Below are positions 50,985 through 61,274 of a stretch of DNA of 64,000 nucleotides, piece after piece. The position numbers and the translations under genes are program-made. The stretch is from contig NC_088655.1 in assembly GCF_964019385.1 (NCBI RefSeq), forward strand, positions 15,620,357 to 15,684,356, read 5' to 3'. Under the pieces are notes generated by a model. The model worked only from the letters and a program-made list of their open reading frames with translations, was not told where the DNA came from and did no database searches. The number at the start of each line of letters is the position of its first letter. Within the stretch, counting starts at the first letter, position 1. The stretch comes from Sycon ciliatum (taxonomy: Eukaryota; Porifera; Calcarea; Leucosolenida; Sycettidae).

Positions 50985-51430
50985 GTGCGGCTGATGACCG
51001 GAGTAGCACGAGTTGAGGGAAGAATTCGAACGGCGAAGGTTCGCGTATTCCTGGACTCAGGTGCTGAGGCGTCATTTGTAACTGCAGCGTTGGTGTCAGC
51101 AATCGATGCAGAACACGTTGGTGTTGAAAATGTAGAGGTGAAGCCGTTCGGCGCGGAATCAACTCAACAGCGCATGGATAAGTACGCCATCACAATCCAG
51201 GTTAGCCCCGCTAGCATTCCGGTCCGCACGTTCGTGAAACCAACGCTAGAGGTAGATCTGAAGTGCGCAAGTCTGAAGACCATTGCTCAGTGGCACAGTT
51301 GGGGAGTAGAGCTGAGTGACAAGCCTCGGCAAGGGACATCAGATGAAATACACATGCTGATTGGTGCAGACTATGTCAATGCACATTATCTAGAGTGCGG
51401 ATGCAAGTTTTTGCGCTCCGTAGTGTTGAT
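50985..51430 (+). pseudogene. BEL/Pao protease domain
   Basis: Open frame encoding TAKVRVFLDSGAEASFVTAA (aspartic protease DSG), then VKPTLEVDL and EIHMLIGADYVNAHYLECGC. LIGADY is a conserved segment of BEL/Pao polyproteins just before RT. The frame runs into the 5' end of the LINE at about 51440, which replaces the RT and most of the integrase. Confidence 0.75.
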
Positions 51431-51442
51431 TTATGACTCAAT

Positions 51443-52365
51443 ATGGCGACTAACGAAGATGTGGACTTAGCTCTGCTAACATACGAGGAGCTGCTCACAG
51501 TTGCCCCAGCTACAGGACTGACCAACCCGGAGACAATGGGCCAACAAGACTTGGCTGTTGCCCTTCGCAAGGAAGAACTAGGAATACGGAAGTCACCAGA
51601 CCAATTGGTAAGCGACCTGCTCTCCACTTTCCAGCTGCTTAACGAGACTATCGAAGGTATGGCTTCAGAAATAGAATGTCTTCAAACGAGCAAGACAGAC
51701 GCCATTGTCTCCTTGCAAGTAGAAGTTGCTCAACTGAAGGGAGTAGTAGAGAGAATGCAGTCCACAAATCCCGTACCCGTAGCGTCCCCAGCTTGCACTG
51801 ACCAAGAGAAATTGTACAGTAGCACTGCAAGGAAAGCTGCCTCGCCAACAGGCACACACACCAGCACGGACGTTAGTACACATATTACTACAAGAAGTAG
51901 TACCCCAACGGCCAGACCTGACCTGCCCGCCAAACCTCAAACGCAAGATACAAGCACAAGCGACAATGGGTGGCAAAACCCACACCGCCGCCGCACTGCA
52001 TAAGCCGACACCAACACTACCAGTAGTCCGCTGAAACGCACTATCACAAGCCAGTTCACAAAAGAGCCAGCCCGTACAAAACACAGTGACCTTCAGGTCG
52101 TGGAGCGAGTGAAGCGCGCGGCTTTCTACCTTGGCAATGTAGACCTTGGACACGATGCTGCCTCAATTGAACTGTGGTGTAAAAAGAAAGATGTCGAAGT
52201 TTTTCACTGCTCAATCTCAGAATCACGGTACTTTGGTACAGCTTATGCCCACCTGGTTGTGGGAGAGAACTGTGTAGACAAGATCCAAGCGCCTGGTTTC
52301 TGATCTGACAAAATTAGTATCCGGAAATGGAGGTTCCACACTGACCAGGCTGAATCTGAACAATG
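51443..52365 (+). pseudogene. LINE ORF1, two in-frame stops
   Basis: MATNEDVDLALLTYEELLTV starts the frame. A predicted coiled coil (EIECLQTSKTDAIVSLQVEV) follows near residues 70-95, then a Thr/Ser/Pro-rich linker. A TAA at 52001 interrupts it, but the same frame continues with VKRAAFYLGNVDLGHDAASI, ELWCKKKDVEVFHCSISESR and YFGTAYAHLVVG, the RRM-like tail shared with the first LINE. A TGA at 52302 stands where Trp is expected (GFW). The true end is near 52365. Without these two changes it would be a 300-residue ORF1. Confidence 0.8.
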
Positions 52366-52416
52366 AGTAAACCAACACCTCAACTTGACCCTAACGCAAC
52401 ACCCTTCTATCCTTAA

Positions 52417-53662
52417 ATGTCCCTAGCCTCCTTTCCCGTAGCCTGTATCAATGCAAGTTCCCTTAGAAACAAATCAGCTGAGCTATCCGACCTTCTCACG
52501 ACCAGCTGTCTCCTTATTGTTTGCATAACTGAAACCTGGTTGTGTCCACAAGTTTCCCTCTCCTTCCCAGGCTATGAATGTTTCGAAGGGATCGACCCAC
52601 CTCCGAGAATAAAATTAACACCAACGACTTCCTGGCCTATGGCGGTGTTGCTATCCTAGTAAAATCAAGTGCATTTGGTCCTATTACCCACCGTACAGAC
52701 CTACATCTTCCGCAATTCGAAGCTACCTGGGTAGAGATATCGCCATCCACTGGAACCTCTGCTTGCCCCACACGCCAGCAGCCCATCCAAATTGCGGCTG
52801 TCTACCGCCCATCGCCTACCGACCTCTCGGTGATAGATAACTTTTACGCCTCATTTCAAAGCTGCTTGACTAAAATACGGACCCCTGGTTCGCCAGCCCT
52901 AATCATGGGAGATTTCAATGCTAAATGTTCCACCTGCTATGGAACAACAACAGACACTGCAGGCCACCACCTTTCATGTCTTCTTGACATGTTTTCCTTG
53001 CAGCAACACGTCACATTCTCGACCCACCGCTCCCACAAAGGCAATAAAGCTGCCCTGGACCTGATGATCACTGACACAGCGGCCAGCATCTGCGATCCGC
53101 GCCCCTCAGCCCCTCTCGGTCAGTCGTACCACTCAATTGTTCTCGGCCGTTTGTGCATCCCGACATGTACTGCATCACCACCTGCACTCAACACTACACT
53201 GCCCTCCCATTCCTTCCAGATACCTGACTTCAGTCAGTTTGACATCTCCTCCAATCTTCCCACTCACCTAGTTGCTCTAAATGAATCCATTGCTAATGTC
53301 AACTGGCATGTTGCTGTCTATTTGAAGCTTGGAGATCCAAACCGTACTGCTCCAGCATTTTATGACATCCTTCATGGTCTATGCTTCGCTTTCCTACCCA
53401 CCCCGTCGCGCTCTTCAGCCCCAAGACGGCATACACCAAGTCCTCCATGGCTGACATATGCTGTTAAAGCTCAGTTAAAAAGGAAGCGAGACGCCTACAG
53501 CTTGTATAGAAAGTATCCTACTCCTAGCAATCATGAGCACTACAAGTGCGAACGTAACAGAGCACGAATCCTATCTAGAGAGGCTCACCACGAGTATGTA
53601 TCCTCCATTAGCACTAACCCCATTATCCATTATTGCATCCACCCCTAGTCTGTTGAAGTTCG
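52417..53662 (+). pseudogene. LINE ORF2, endonuclease part
   Basis: Starts MSLASFPVACINASSLRNKS, then LIVCITETWLCPQVS (APE motif II). A frameshift near 52600 leads to YGGVAILVKS, AAVYRPSPTDLSV, ALIMGDFNAKCSTCYG (DFN), LDLMITDTAAS and PLGQSYHSIVLGRL (the SDH position reads QSYHS, so the catalytic Asp-His pair is altered). The C-terminal linker ARILSREAHHEYVSSIST follows. The frame is cut by the MITE at 53667. Confidence 0.8.
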
Positions 53663-53666
53663 TTAA

Positions 53667-55180
53667 AGGGGGAAGTTAAGGAAAAAATCAAAATTTCACC
53701 AGTTGTAGTCTCCGGGGGGCTGAGTCGAATGGTCGTGGTCCGAGGAAGCTGAGACGCTCCCTTCCTACTTTAATCCCAATCGAACTCGCGCACTTCCACC
53801 GAAACTGGGTGACTGCGCCCTACTAGATGGGGATTTGTATGCAAAATGTCACTAAAAACGCCATTTCGTTCTTATAAAAGCACGGATGACCGCGATTGGC
53901 CCATATGTTGTAGTCTTTTGGACGCTGAGTCGATTGGTTTTGGTCCAAAAGGGCTGCGATGCAGCATTCCTCCTTTATTCCCAATCGAACATGGTTGAGC
54001 AAGCGGTCACGTGCTCCTGCGTACACCAGTCACCTGGTCACCGTGCCTGCAGGGTACAACTTACTAGCCTGTTTGACCTTTTTTGGGTGCAGTCCTGTTA
54101 CTCGAGTTGAACTCGAGTTGAACCTTGGTGTGAAAGTTGTTGCCTGCTGGTGTGGTGACCAGGTGATTTGGGCACCCAGGAGCACGTGACTGCTTGTTGA
54201 ACCATGTTCGATTGGGAATAAAGGAGGAACGCTGCATCGCAGCCTTTTCGGACCAAAACCAATTGACTCAGCATCCAAAAGAGTACAACATATGGGCCCA
54301 TCGCGGTCATCCGTGCTTTTATAAGAACGAAACGGCGCTTTTAGTGACATTTTGCATACAAATCCCCATCTAGTAGGGCGCAGTCACCCAGTTTCGGTGG
54401 CAGTGCGCGAGTTCGATTGGGATTCAAGTAGGAAGGGAGCGTCTCAGCTTTCTCGGACCAAGACCATTCGACTCAGCACCCCCAAGACTGCAACTGGTGA
54501 AATTTTAATTCCCGTAGCTATGCAGAAGACGTTACTTCAGTAACGTCTGGCGCTAGCCAGGGTCCACACAGCTTTAATTTGGTATTTGTTTGTTTGTTTG
54601 TGTGTTTGTTTGTTTGTTTGTTTGTGTCACGCCTGGCGCTATCCGTATCTGACGGCAAAAAAGGCATAGGATGTTATAAATTTTTCAATTCTCCTATTTT
54701 TTTTCCAGGCATATCCTGGGATTCGAACCCGCACTATCGCCCTACATACATTCCCCCATACACTTCGCATTCATACCCATTCTTCCAAGTTGCTTCACGT
54801 TATTATCTTGCGTTTGAAAGCCCTATTTGAATATTGCGGGCAGCTAGACGGTGTCGGATTACCCTCGATCGTACCTGTCCCGTACCTATCCCCTACCATA
54901 CCGTGCCATCAAAGACGGCTGGCCACAATGCATATTCAAATAGGGCTTTCAAATGCAAGATCACAATGTGAAACAACTTGGAAGAATTAGTATGTATGCG
55001 AAGTGTATCGGGGGCTGCATGCAGGGCACGCGATAGTGCGGGTTCGAATACCAGGTTAAAAAAAAGGATTTTTTAAAGAAAACATCCCTATGCTTCTTTT
55101 TGTTTAGGTCATCAAGGCAAAAAAGCATAGCGTAGGGCCCTGAGCTTCCAAGCTCTCTCGTTTTTGCCTTAACTTCCCCT
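53667..55180. mobile_element. foldback TTAA MITE (copy 2), carrying a further insertion
   Basis: TTAA at 53663-53666 and 55181-55184. Ends AGGGGGAAGTTAAGG and, reverse-complemented, AGGGGAAGTTAAGG. The arms match copy 1 (10332-11190), for example GAAACTGGGTGACTGCGCCC at 53800 and mirrored near 54385. The right arm is interrupted by the repeat at 54515-55065. It interrupts the LINE ORF2 between endonuclease and RT. Confidence 0.85.
54515..55065. repeat. dispersed repeat, inverted shorter copy of 2576-3412
   Basis: GTAGCTATGCAGAAGACGTT at 54514 and the segment with GGGATTCGAACCCGCAC near 54719 match 2576-3412 in reverse. It also contains a (TTTG)n run at 54588-54630 and an inverted duplication of CTTGGAAGAAT/GGGTTCGAA near 54975-55045. 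Confidence 0.6.
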
Positions 55181-55184
55181 TTAA

Positions 55185-56882
55185 GCAGCTTCGTGCGCCA
55201 TCTTCTGTCGGAAACCCTGTCATCACTGAACTCCACGAAAATAGCCTAGTTCACAACGACCCTACCGAGATTGCCAATGCTCTGAATCGCCAATTCATCA
55301 GCTTTGGAACACCGGATAATCGTGCATGGTCTCTTCCTTGTATCGCATCTCACAAATTCCCAGCACTCCCCTCTTTTCACACTACTCCTACCGCCATTGC
55401 CCAACACATCCGTCGCCTAAAGCCAAAGAAGGCCACAGGTGCAGATGGCATCTCCCATGAACTCCTAAAAGCCCTGTCTCCTAGTATAGCTATCCCCCTC
55501 AGCCTAGTTTTCAACCAGTCCTTCACCACCGGAATCTTCCCTGATGTCTGGAAGGCGGCCGTGGTGGTGCCTATTTACAAGAACAAAGGCAGTAAATTGT
55601 CTGCGTCCAATTACCGGCCGATTTCACTCCTATCCACCATTTCAAAGCTCTGTGAACGGGTGGCATTCGGCCACTTACACCAACATGTGAACCCGGTCCT
55701 TGACCCGTCACAGTCTGGATTTCGGCGAGGCGATTCGACCACCTGGCAGTTGCTGAGGCTTGTGCAGAAGCTATATGAATGCAAGGATCAAAAAAAATTT
55801 AGCCTCCTATTTTTTTCGACCTTAGCAAAGCATTCGACACTCTGGACAAGGGACCTCCTCCATAAGCTAGCAACGTTTGGCGTAACCGGGGTAAGTCTCC
55901 AGTGGCTCACCAGCTATCTCACTGAACATCGACAGAGTGTCCGAATTGGACATGCCCTGTCTGCCCCTCTAACAGTGGGGTGCGACAGGGCTCTATCTTG
56001 GGGCCTCTGTTGTTAAATGTATGCGTAAATGATCTGGCATCTTTGGACCATACATCTCTCTACGCGGACGACACGGCGCTCCATATAACCGAGCCAGGCT
56101 TATTAAAAGCCTGTGACTCGCTACAGTATCACATTAACCAAGTTGTGCGCTGGATGTCGGAGTGGAAACTCCGCCCCAACGTGTCGAAAATGGAAATCCT
56201 TTGTATCCCCCCACGACCCTCCAGTGACCTCACCCTCCTCACGACTCGACTTTTTACTTTCCCTGACGATCCCATTGCTATCAACATAGTTAAAAATCAC
56301 AAACACCTTGGTATAATTCTTGATGAACACTTATCCTGGGATTCGCACGTAACATATATTGAAAAGCGAGATTGATCCGCTATAGGCTGCATTTCTTCTC
56401 ACATTTCCCATCTGCGCCATGGTTGTTGCATGCAAATTTATCACTCCTATATTCTTCCTTTGTTTGATTACTGCTCTCTCGTTTGGTCCTCTGGTCTATC
56501 CTCTGCTCTTACGGATCGGTTAGAAGTCACGCACCGTAAGTTGCTTCGATTAATATTTCCTATGCCCCCTCTAACCTCCTCTCAGACGCTATACATTTTG
56601 GCTTCCTCTTCCCCTCTTTCAGAACGCTTTCCCCACTCGGCATGTAAATTCATTCACCGTATTAAGCTTAAACTTGCTCCTCCGCATGCACTTGCGCATT
56701 TAAGCTGGTTCAATAATAGCTCGCCTAATAGATGCTGTCTCCAGTTCCCACTTGCCAGTTCATCGATCCTTTTAAAATCCCCTCTATTCAAATCTTATTC
56801 TCATTGGTCTTGGCTTTCGCAGGAGGTAAAATCCCGTGACACCTATGCTGCATTTTGTTCCATTCTGCACGCGCTTACCTAA
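55185..56882 (+). pseudogene. LINE ORF2, reverse transcriptase part
   Basis: Continues ORF2 after the MITE: IRRLKPKKATGADGISHELL (fingers), AAVVVPIYKNKGSKLSASNY, RPISLLSTISKLCE, DPSQSGFRRGDSTT, then LAKHSTLWT with a shift near motif A. GCDRALSWGL marks the GvrQGSiLGP motif B, split by a frameshift at about 55980. SLYADDTALH (56057-56086) is motif C with catalytic ADD, followed by HKHLGIILDEHLSWDSHV and the C-terminal tail FDYCSLVWSSGL to the stop at 56880. Stops and shifts are few, so decay is recent to moderate. Confidence 0.85.
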
Positions 56883-57045
56883 GTTGGATTGATGACGGTA
56901 GTTAGTACTCCTTTTGTTTTGGTTTCATTGTTCTTTTTCCTCCTTCTTTTTCTCAGTTTCCCCACCATGGCTGGTTAAAATTGCTCGCATCACATGTTTA
57001 TTGGCACTATGTTATCGTGATTGTGGAATAATAATGATATTAATA

Positions 57046-57415
57046 AAGAAGTTGAAGACACCACTGCAGCTGTACTTATGGTTGATAAATATGGTGGTAA
57101 AGACACACCTGGCAATATGGCGGTAAACACACGCCTGCCCACACACGCTCTCTAGGCTGCAAAGTTCTGGCACAGAGCTCTCCTTCTCACCAACACCACC
57201 ATCAGTTCGCGCCTGGCGCCTGGTCGATGCATGGCTGGCAGTATCCGGCATAGCAGGCTGGTACATCAAGTAGCGCATGGCACATAGATGATGACGCAGC
57301 AACGACATAGCTCGATTGCGACGTTCGTTTCGTCCCCGCTGGACTCATCAGGCAATCTTCTTCTTGGATGTCTTCATACGGAGCTTGACTCGGGAGAATG
57401 AAGTTGAAGACACAG
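57046..57415 (-). mobile_element. hammerhead element C (period 352 bp, retrozyme-like)
   Basis: GAAGTTGAAGACAC occurs at 57048 and again at 57400, so one unit of 352 bp plus the start of a second is present, as in tandem retrozyme or PLE long-repeat units. On the minus strand the unit contains a textbook hammerhead (57314-57357). A related piece is at 34703-34758. No RT coding of its own. Confidence 0.6.
57314..57357 (-). ncRNA. type I hammerhead ribozyme, design C, textbook pairing
   Basis: On the minus strand: stem I GATTGC (57357-57352) pairs with GCAATC (57319-57314), six perfect pairs. CTGATGA is at 57351-57345. Stem II is GTCC-AGCGG-GGAC, four perfect pairs. GAAA follows, stem III is ACG-AA-CGT, three perfect pairs, and the cleavage triplet is GTC with C at 57320. 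All conserved core bases are present. Best ribozyme candidate in the window by sequence. Confidence 0.85.
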
Positions 57416-57455
57416 CAGTCAAACGACTTGTGATGCTGGTGGAGATGATGGAGCC

Positions 57456-57833
57456 ATGTTGGAGGCTGATAAGGAGTGCAGTGAGACTGAGCATCAAACG
57501 GATGATGAGGAAGTGACTGATGATGATGATGGTGGTGATGAGGACGATGATGATGAAGATGAGACGGAGGACGAGGATAAGGCGGGGGAGGTTGAAGGAA
57601 AGGAGCGGGATGAGACGGAAGAGAGCAACGTGAGCAAAAAGTCAGCTGTATTTTGTCACTTGTTATCACGTCCAGATTGTGTTAGTGTGTACGATGATTC
57701 TCACTTTTCTGTTTTGTGCCGTGCAAGTTATGTTAAGCAGTTGAAGGTTCTGGAAGCTGTATGTATTCGTGTGCATAATCCTGTTCTTTGTAAACAAAAG
57801 AAGCATGTAGTCGCGCTAAAGTTGTTCTCGTAG
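57456..57833 (+). pseudogene. PLE C-terminal region: acidic linker + GIY-YIG tail
   Basis: Open frame with a strongly acidic run (residues about 12-60, mainly D and E, from EHQTDDEEVTDDDDGGDEDD onward). The PLE nuclease tail follows: SAVFCHLLSRPDCVSVYDDS, HFSVLCRASYVKQLKVLEAV, CIRVHNPVLCKQKKHVVALK, LFS-stop. The end is intact and matches 17770-17948 and 30426-30500. The GIY-YIG start and RT are absent, so the ATG is probably fortuitous. A hammerhead and micro-ORF follow at 58032 and 58114, giving the full 3' architecture of this family in one copy. Confidence 0.75.
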
Positions 57834-58031
57834 CTGGTTATCAGATGTAAATGTTGTGTCATGTTGCACTGTATCACCTCATGCTTTGTGCCTGCACTCA
57901 GTTATATATGTTATCACTATGTTTGACACCTATTATGTAATGCTGTAGCACTTCCCTTTTTTGTTCACACTTTTAATTATGCTGTTATAAAATGTTCTAT
58001 TTTTTGTACACAGTACCCTCAGTTCCGATAC

Positions 58032-58071
58032 TATTCACTGATGAGCGGAACACGAAAATCGATTTTGAATA
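58032..58071 (+). ncRNA. type I hammerhead ribozyme, design B
   Basis: Stem I TATTCA (58032-58037) pairs with TGAATA (58066-58071), six perfect pairs. CTGATGA is at 58038-58044. Stem II is GCG-GAA-CAC with one mismatch (GTG would be perfect). GAAA is at 58054-58057, stem III is AAT-CG-ATT, and the cleavage-site base is T58065. It sits 200 bases after the PLE stop codon. Confidence 0.75.
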
Positions 58072-58113
58072 ACATAAAAATCCTTAAAAATTTCATGAAC
58101 TCGTTGTCTGGCC

Positions 58114-58182
58114 ATGTCTGCATCTATTATACTCCTAATTGCACTAATAAAATTGCTTTCTCCACGCCGACTCTTTAAATAA
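58114..58182 (+). CDS. PLE 3' micro-ORF, intact copy 2 (22 residues)
   Basis: ATG 58114 to TAA 58182 encodes MSASIILLIA then LIKLLSPRRLFK, directly followed by the AAT-repeat tail. It lies 43 bases after the hammerhead of the same copy. Against the copy at 29969-30037 the C-terminal 16 residues are identical except V/L, with nine synonymous differences (for example TTA/CTC, GCG/GCA, CCT/CCA, CGT/CGA, TTG/CTC). Hydrophobic then basic. Function unknown. This is the only copy directly linked to recognisable PLE coding, hammerhead and tail. Confidence 0.6.
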   Translation: MSASIILLIALIKLLSPRRLFK

Positions 58183-58224
58183 TAATAATAATAATAATAT
58201 TAACTGGTTTTGAGGGAAAGAGAC

Positions 58225-58555
58225 AATAATAATACAAGTAATAATAATAATGCGATACTGCACAGCAAGAAAGAGGTCAACGGCGAGACTGTGTGGAATA
58301 CTGAGATCGGATGTGTGTTATCTGGTTCAGCGCCCGCCCCGGGTTGAAGCAGTGGATTAGTGACTGTGTCGTGTGTCAAAGCCGGGAAGCCCACATCGAC
58401 AAGCTTCGTGAGTTGGCTGAAGTGGTGATCACTGATATTCCACCATGGCCACCCCCGCAGCAGAAGATGACGAATTCTGGACGGTAGTCAGAGCCCCGAA
58501 TCGCCTTGACTTGTGAGTTTTTGTACGACGGTGAGAAGCCATTTGGCGGGGAGAA
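58225..58555 (+). pseudogene. LTR-element 3' internal remnant
   Basis: Between the PLE tail and the 3' LTR. One frame reads LKQWISDCVVCQSREAHIDK, which could be the CxxC part of an integrase zinc finger (usually 'C..C'). It then jumps to the pre-LTR end (GGCGGGGAGAA before TGTTA). Most of pol is deleted. Confidence 0.35.
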
Positions 58556-58912
58556 TGTTACGAAACCACAAGTTCTCAAGTGTGAAAGGCCTTCGCGCTT
58601 GTGACATTGTGTTCGGTTCAATGCAGTTGTATCTCGACTCCACGGTACCGCTGATGTTTACAGCGTGGTATACGCTACGTGCGCTATGTGTGATTTGCTG
58701 TGTGCGCTGTAGTTGGATGTTGGATGTGTATGCTTTTCTGATATACGCTGTCATTTTCACGTTATAACTAGCTGGTGATCTTAGAGTTACTTTGAAGTAG
58801 TTATTATTATTATTCAATCGGAGTAAAATATACCGTTAGGATTCAATAGTTGTCCTCGTGCCATGTGGTCGTTCTATCCTGACAATTTAAAGAATCACAA
58901 GGGTTCACAACA
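58556..58912 (+). mobile_element. LTR (3') of LTR retrotransposon
   Basis: 357 bp starting TGTTACGAAACC and ending TTCACAACA, same orientation as the LTR at 49444-49796. An ATT run (58801-58814) was gained in this copy. The sequence after it (CCTTGGGACC) resembles that after the 5' LTR (TTTGGGGACC), so it could instead be the 5' LTR of another copy. Confidence 0.75.
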
Positions 58913-59084
58913 CCTTGGGACCGGGCACTGCCCGTATCTCAGATTTGCCCGTATCTCACGTAAACTCATCTACCATGTATCATGTCGTTTTTTGAAGAAA
59001 AAGAGAGACGTGCCCGCATCTGAGGCGTCCGGATAAGAGACGTTTGAACCACGGGAACTATTTATTTTTGCTCAGATTTGCTAA

Positions 59085-60440
59085 ATATGAGCCCGGATCA
59101 GCGAAAACCATCACTTGTGTTTGATATCAAGTTGATCAAAAAGTGACGTTGAAGTCGAGCGAAAGAAAAGTCGCGGACCTAACAACTACCCATCACCTTT
59201 CTGTCTTTCTTGTCACTTGTCTTTCTTTCCGCCTGACAAGCCCGTGTTTGTTTGTTTGTCAGTGACTAGCTAGCTAGGCGAGCCCCAGGCAAGTGAGGAG
59301 ACACGGCTGGGAAACCCCACGTACCTGAGCTTAGCTGGCGAATAGGTACGATCGCGGGGCGCGAGCATCGCACACGCATCGATCGTCGTTGACGCCGATC
59401 ACGACACGACATTTTTTGGTGATGACTGGAATGACGATTGCTTATCAAGGGAGTCAGGTGAAAGCCGCGGAGCTCCAGAGAACCACTCTCTCCTGCCACA
59501 AAGCGACTTGGCGAGGCTGCAGACTTCGTGTAGAAGAAAGCAGCGCTGATGAGAATGACGACGACTCGAGTGGATATTGTTGAGCGATGAACGACTCCTT
59601 CACTAGTAAGTTTGTCGGATATCAACAGTGACGATGCAGAGAAAAGGCGCCTCGATTCACGACTGGAAGAACAACGAGAGCTAGCGCCAGACAAGATCTG
59701 CTTTGTTGACTTGGACGCTGAGCAGCTTGAAACATTTATTTGGTGCATGCAGCAGCTCCCAAAAAATTCAAAAAATATGTTCCTGTAGGGTCAGGTAACC
59801 GTTGAATGTATCTGCACCTAGTACGTACCTCATGCTCATGAGCCTGTGCGCTGATCAGCCACAGCTACTGTGATTGCACTCCGTGTGTGCAGATATGTTT
59901 TCATGGAAGTGAAGGGCTTGGAGAGCATCAGTACAGAGCCTGGTGTGGATGCAATATCAGCCCCTGGAACTTAGTCATATGCCATCAGCTGCGCAATAGT
60001 CAGTGAAGCCAATGATTTACTTGGACAAGCCAGTGTCTGAGTACACCCCAAGGACTATAAAATTCATCCTTGTTAGCCGGCTGAGTGATGGCAATGCCTA
60101 ACATGATCAGACACATACCAACGCTCATACTTGCATAAAATAAAAAAATAAATTCGACGGGGTTCGCGTACCGGGCAGGTCAAGAACAAGGAGTCGTACA
60201 ACTCCCTGGTCAAGAACCACCTTTCCGCTTCCTTGCATCCTACACAGAAATGCCACTTCCAACATTTGCCATACAGCGATGTGGTGTACCGCATTTTTTG
60301 GTCACTTACAGTGCTGCGATCGATCTAAAATTTCCTGAGACTGGTTATCAGTGGTTGTGGATCAATTTGGAGCACAAAAATATTTTTTGAAAATTGTACA
60401 CATGTGATGGTTTTTGCTGATCCAGGCTCATATGTTTATA
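59085..60440 (+). mobile_element. DNA transposon related to 25099-26744, coding mostly lost
   Basis: Left end ATATGAGCCCGGATCAGCGA, then AAACCATCACTTGTG. The reverse complement of the first satellite unit's TGATGGTTTTTGCTGATCC and GGCTCATAT (60400-60434) matches it, giving terminal inverted repeats of about 35 bp. Subterminal GTTTGATATCAAGTTGAT resembles 25130. Coding remnants: GDDWNDDCLS near 59412, and DDAEKRRLDSRLEEQREL, APDKICFVDLDAEQLETFIW at 59620-59745. These are not recognisable as a named domain. Confidence 0.6.
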
Positions 60441-61274
60441 GGCACTAAAGACGTTGTTGTGATCGAATAAGTCACGTCGTTCTGAGCTCCAATGCCCATT
60501 AGGTGTGGTTGTGGATCAATTTGGAGCACAAAAATATTTTTTGAAAATTTTACACATGTGATGGTTTTTGCTGATCCAGGCTCATATGTTTATAGGCACT
60601 AAAGACGTTGTTGTGATCGAATAAGTCACGTCGTTCTGAGCTCCAATGCACATTAGGTGTGGTTGTGGATCAATTTGGAGCACAAAAATATTTTTTGAAA
60701 ATTTTACACATGTGATGGTTTTTGCTGATCCAGGCTCATATGTTTATAGGCACTAAAGACGTTGTTGTGATCGAATAAGTCACGTCGTTCTGAGCTCCAA
60801 TGCCCATTAGGTGTGGTTGTGGATCAATTTGGGGCACAAAAATATTTTTTGAAAATTTTACACATGTGATGGTTTTTGCTGATCCAGGCTCATATGTTTA
60901 TAGGCACTAAAGACGTTGTTGTGATCGAATAAGTCACGTCGTTCTGAGCTCCAATGCACATTAGGTGTGGTTGTGGATCAATTTGGAGCACAAAAATATT
61001 TTTTGAAAATTTTACACATGTGATGGTTTTTGCTGATCCAGGCTCATATGTTTATAGGCACTAAAGACGTTGTTGTGATCGAATAAGTCACGTCGTTCTG
61101 AGCTCCAATGCACATTAGGTGTGGTTGTGGATCAATTTGGAGCACAAAAATATTTTTTGAAAATTTTACACATGTGATGGTTTTTGCTGATCCAGGCTCA
61201 TATGTTTATAGGCACTAAAGACGTTGTTGTGATCGAATAAGTCACTCGTTCTGAGCTCCAATGCACATTAGGTG
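60351..61274. repeat. 154-bp satellite, six copies, built on the transposon right end
   Basis: Units start (GTGGTTGTGGATCAATTTGG) at 60351, 60505, 60659, 60813, 60967 and 61121. Spacing is exactly 154; the last unit is 2 bases short. Differences are a handful of single bases (AATGCCCATT or AATGCACATT; GTACAC or TTACAC). Each unit contains the transposon right end GGCTCATATGTTTATA, which also occurs at 26735-26750. 61275-61585 shows nothing recognisable. Confidence 0.9.

Larger units (their letters stand above)
51440..57050 (+). mobile_element. LINE (CR1/Jockey-like), near full length, nested in the LTR element
   Basis: ORF1 at 51443, ORF2 from 52417 to 56880, and a UTR to about 57045 ending ATAATAATGATATTAATAAAG. 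It interrupts the LTR element after its protease and is itself interrupted by a TTAA MITE (53667-55180). ORF1 is related to that of the LINE at 1-2449. Confidence 0.85.
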
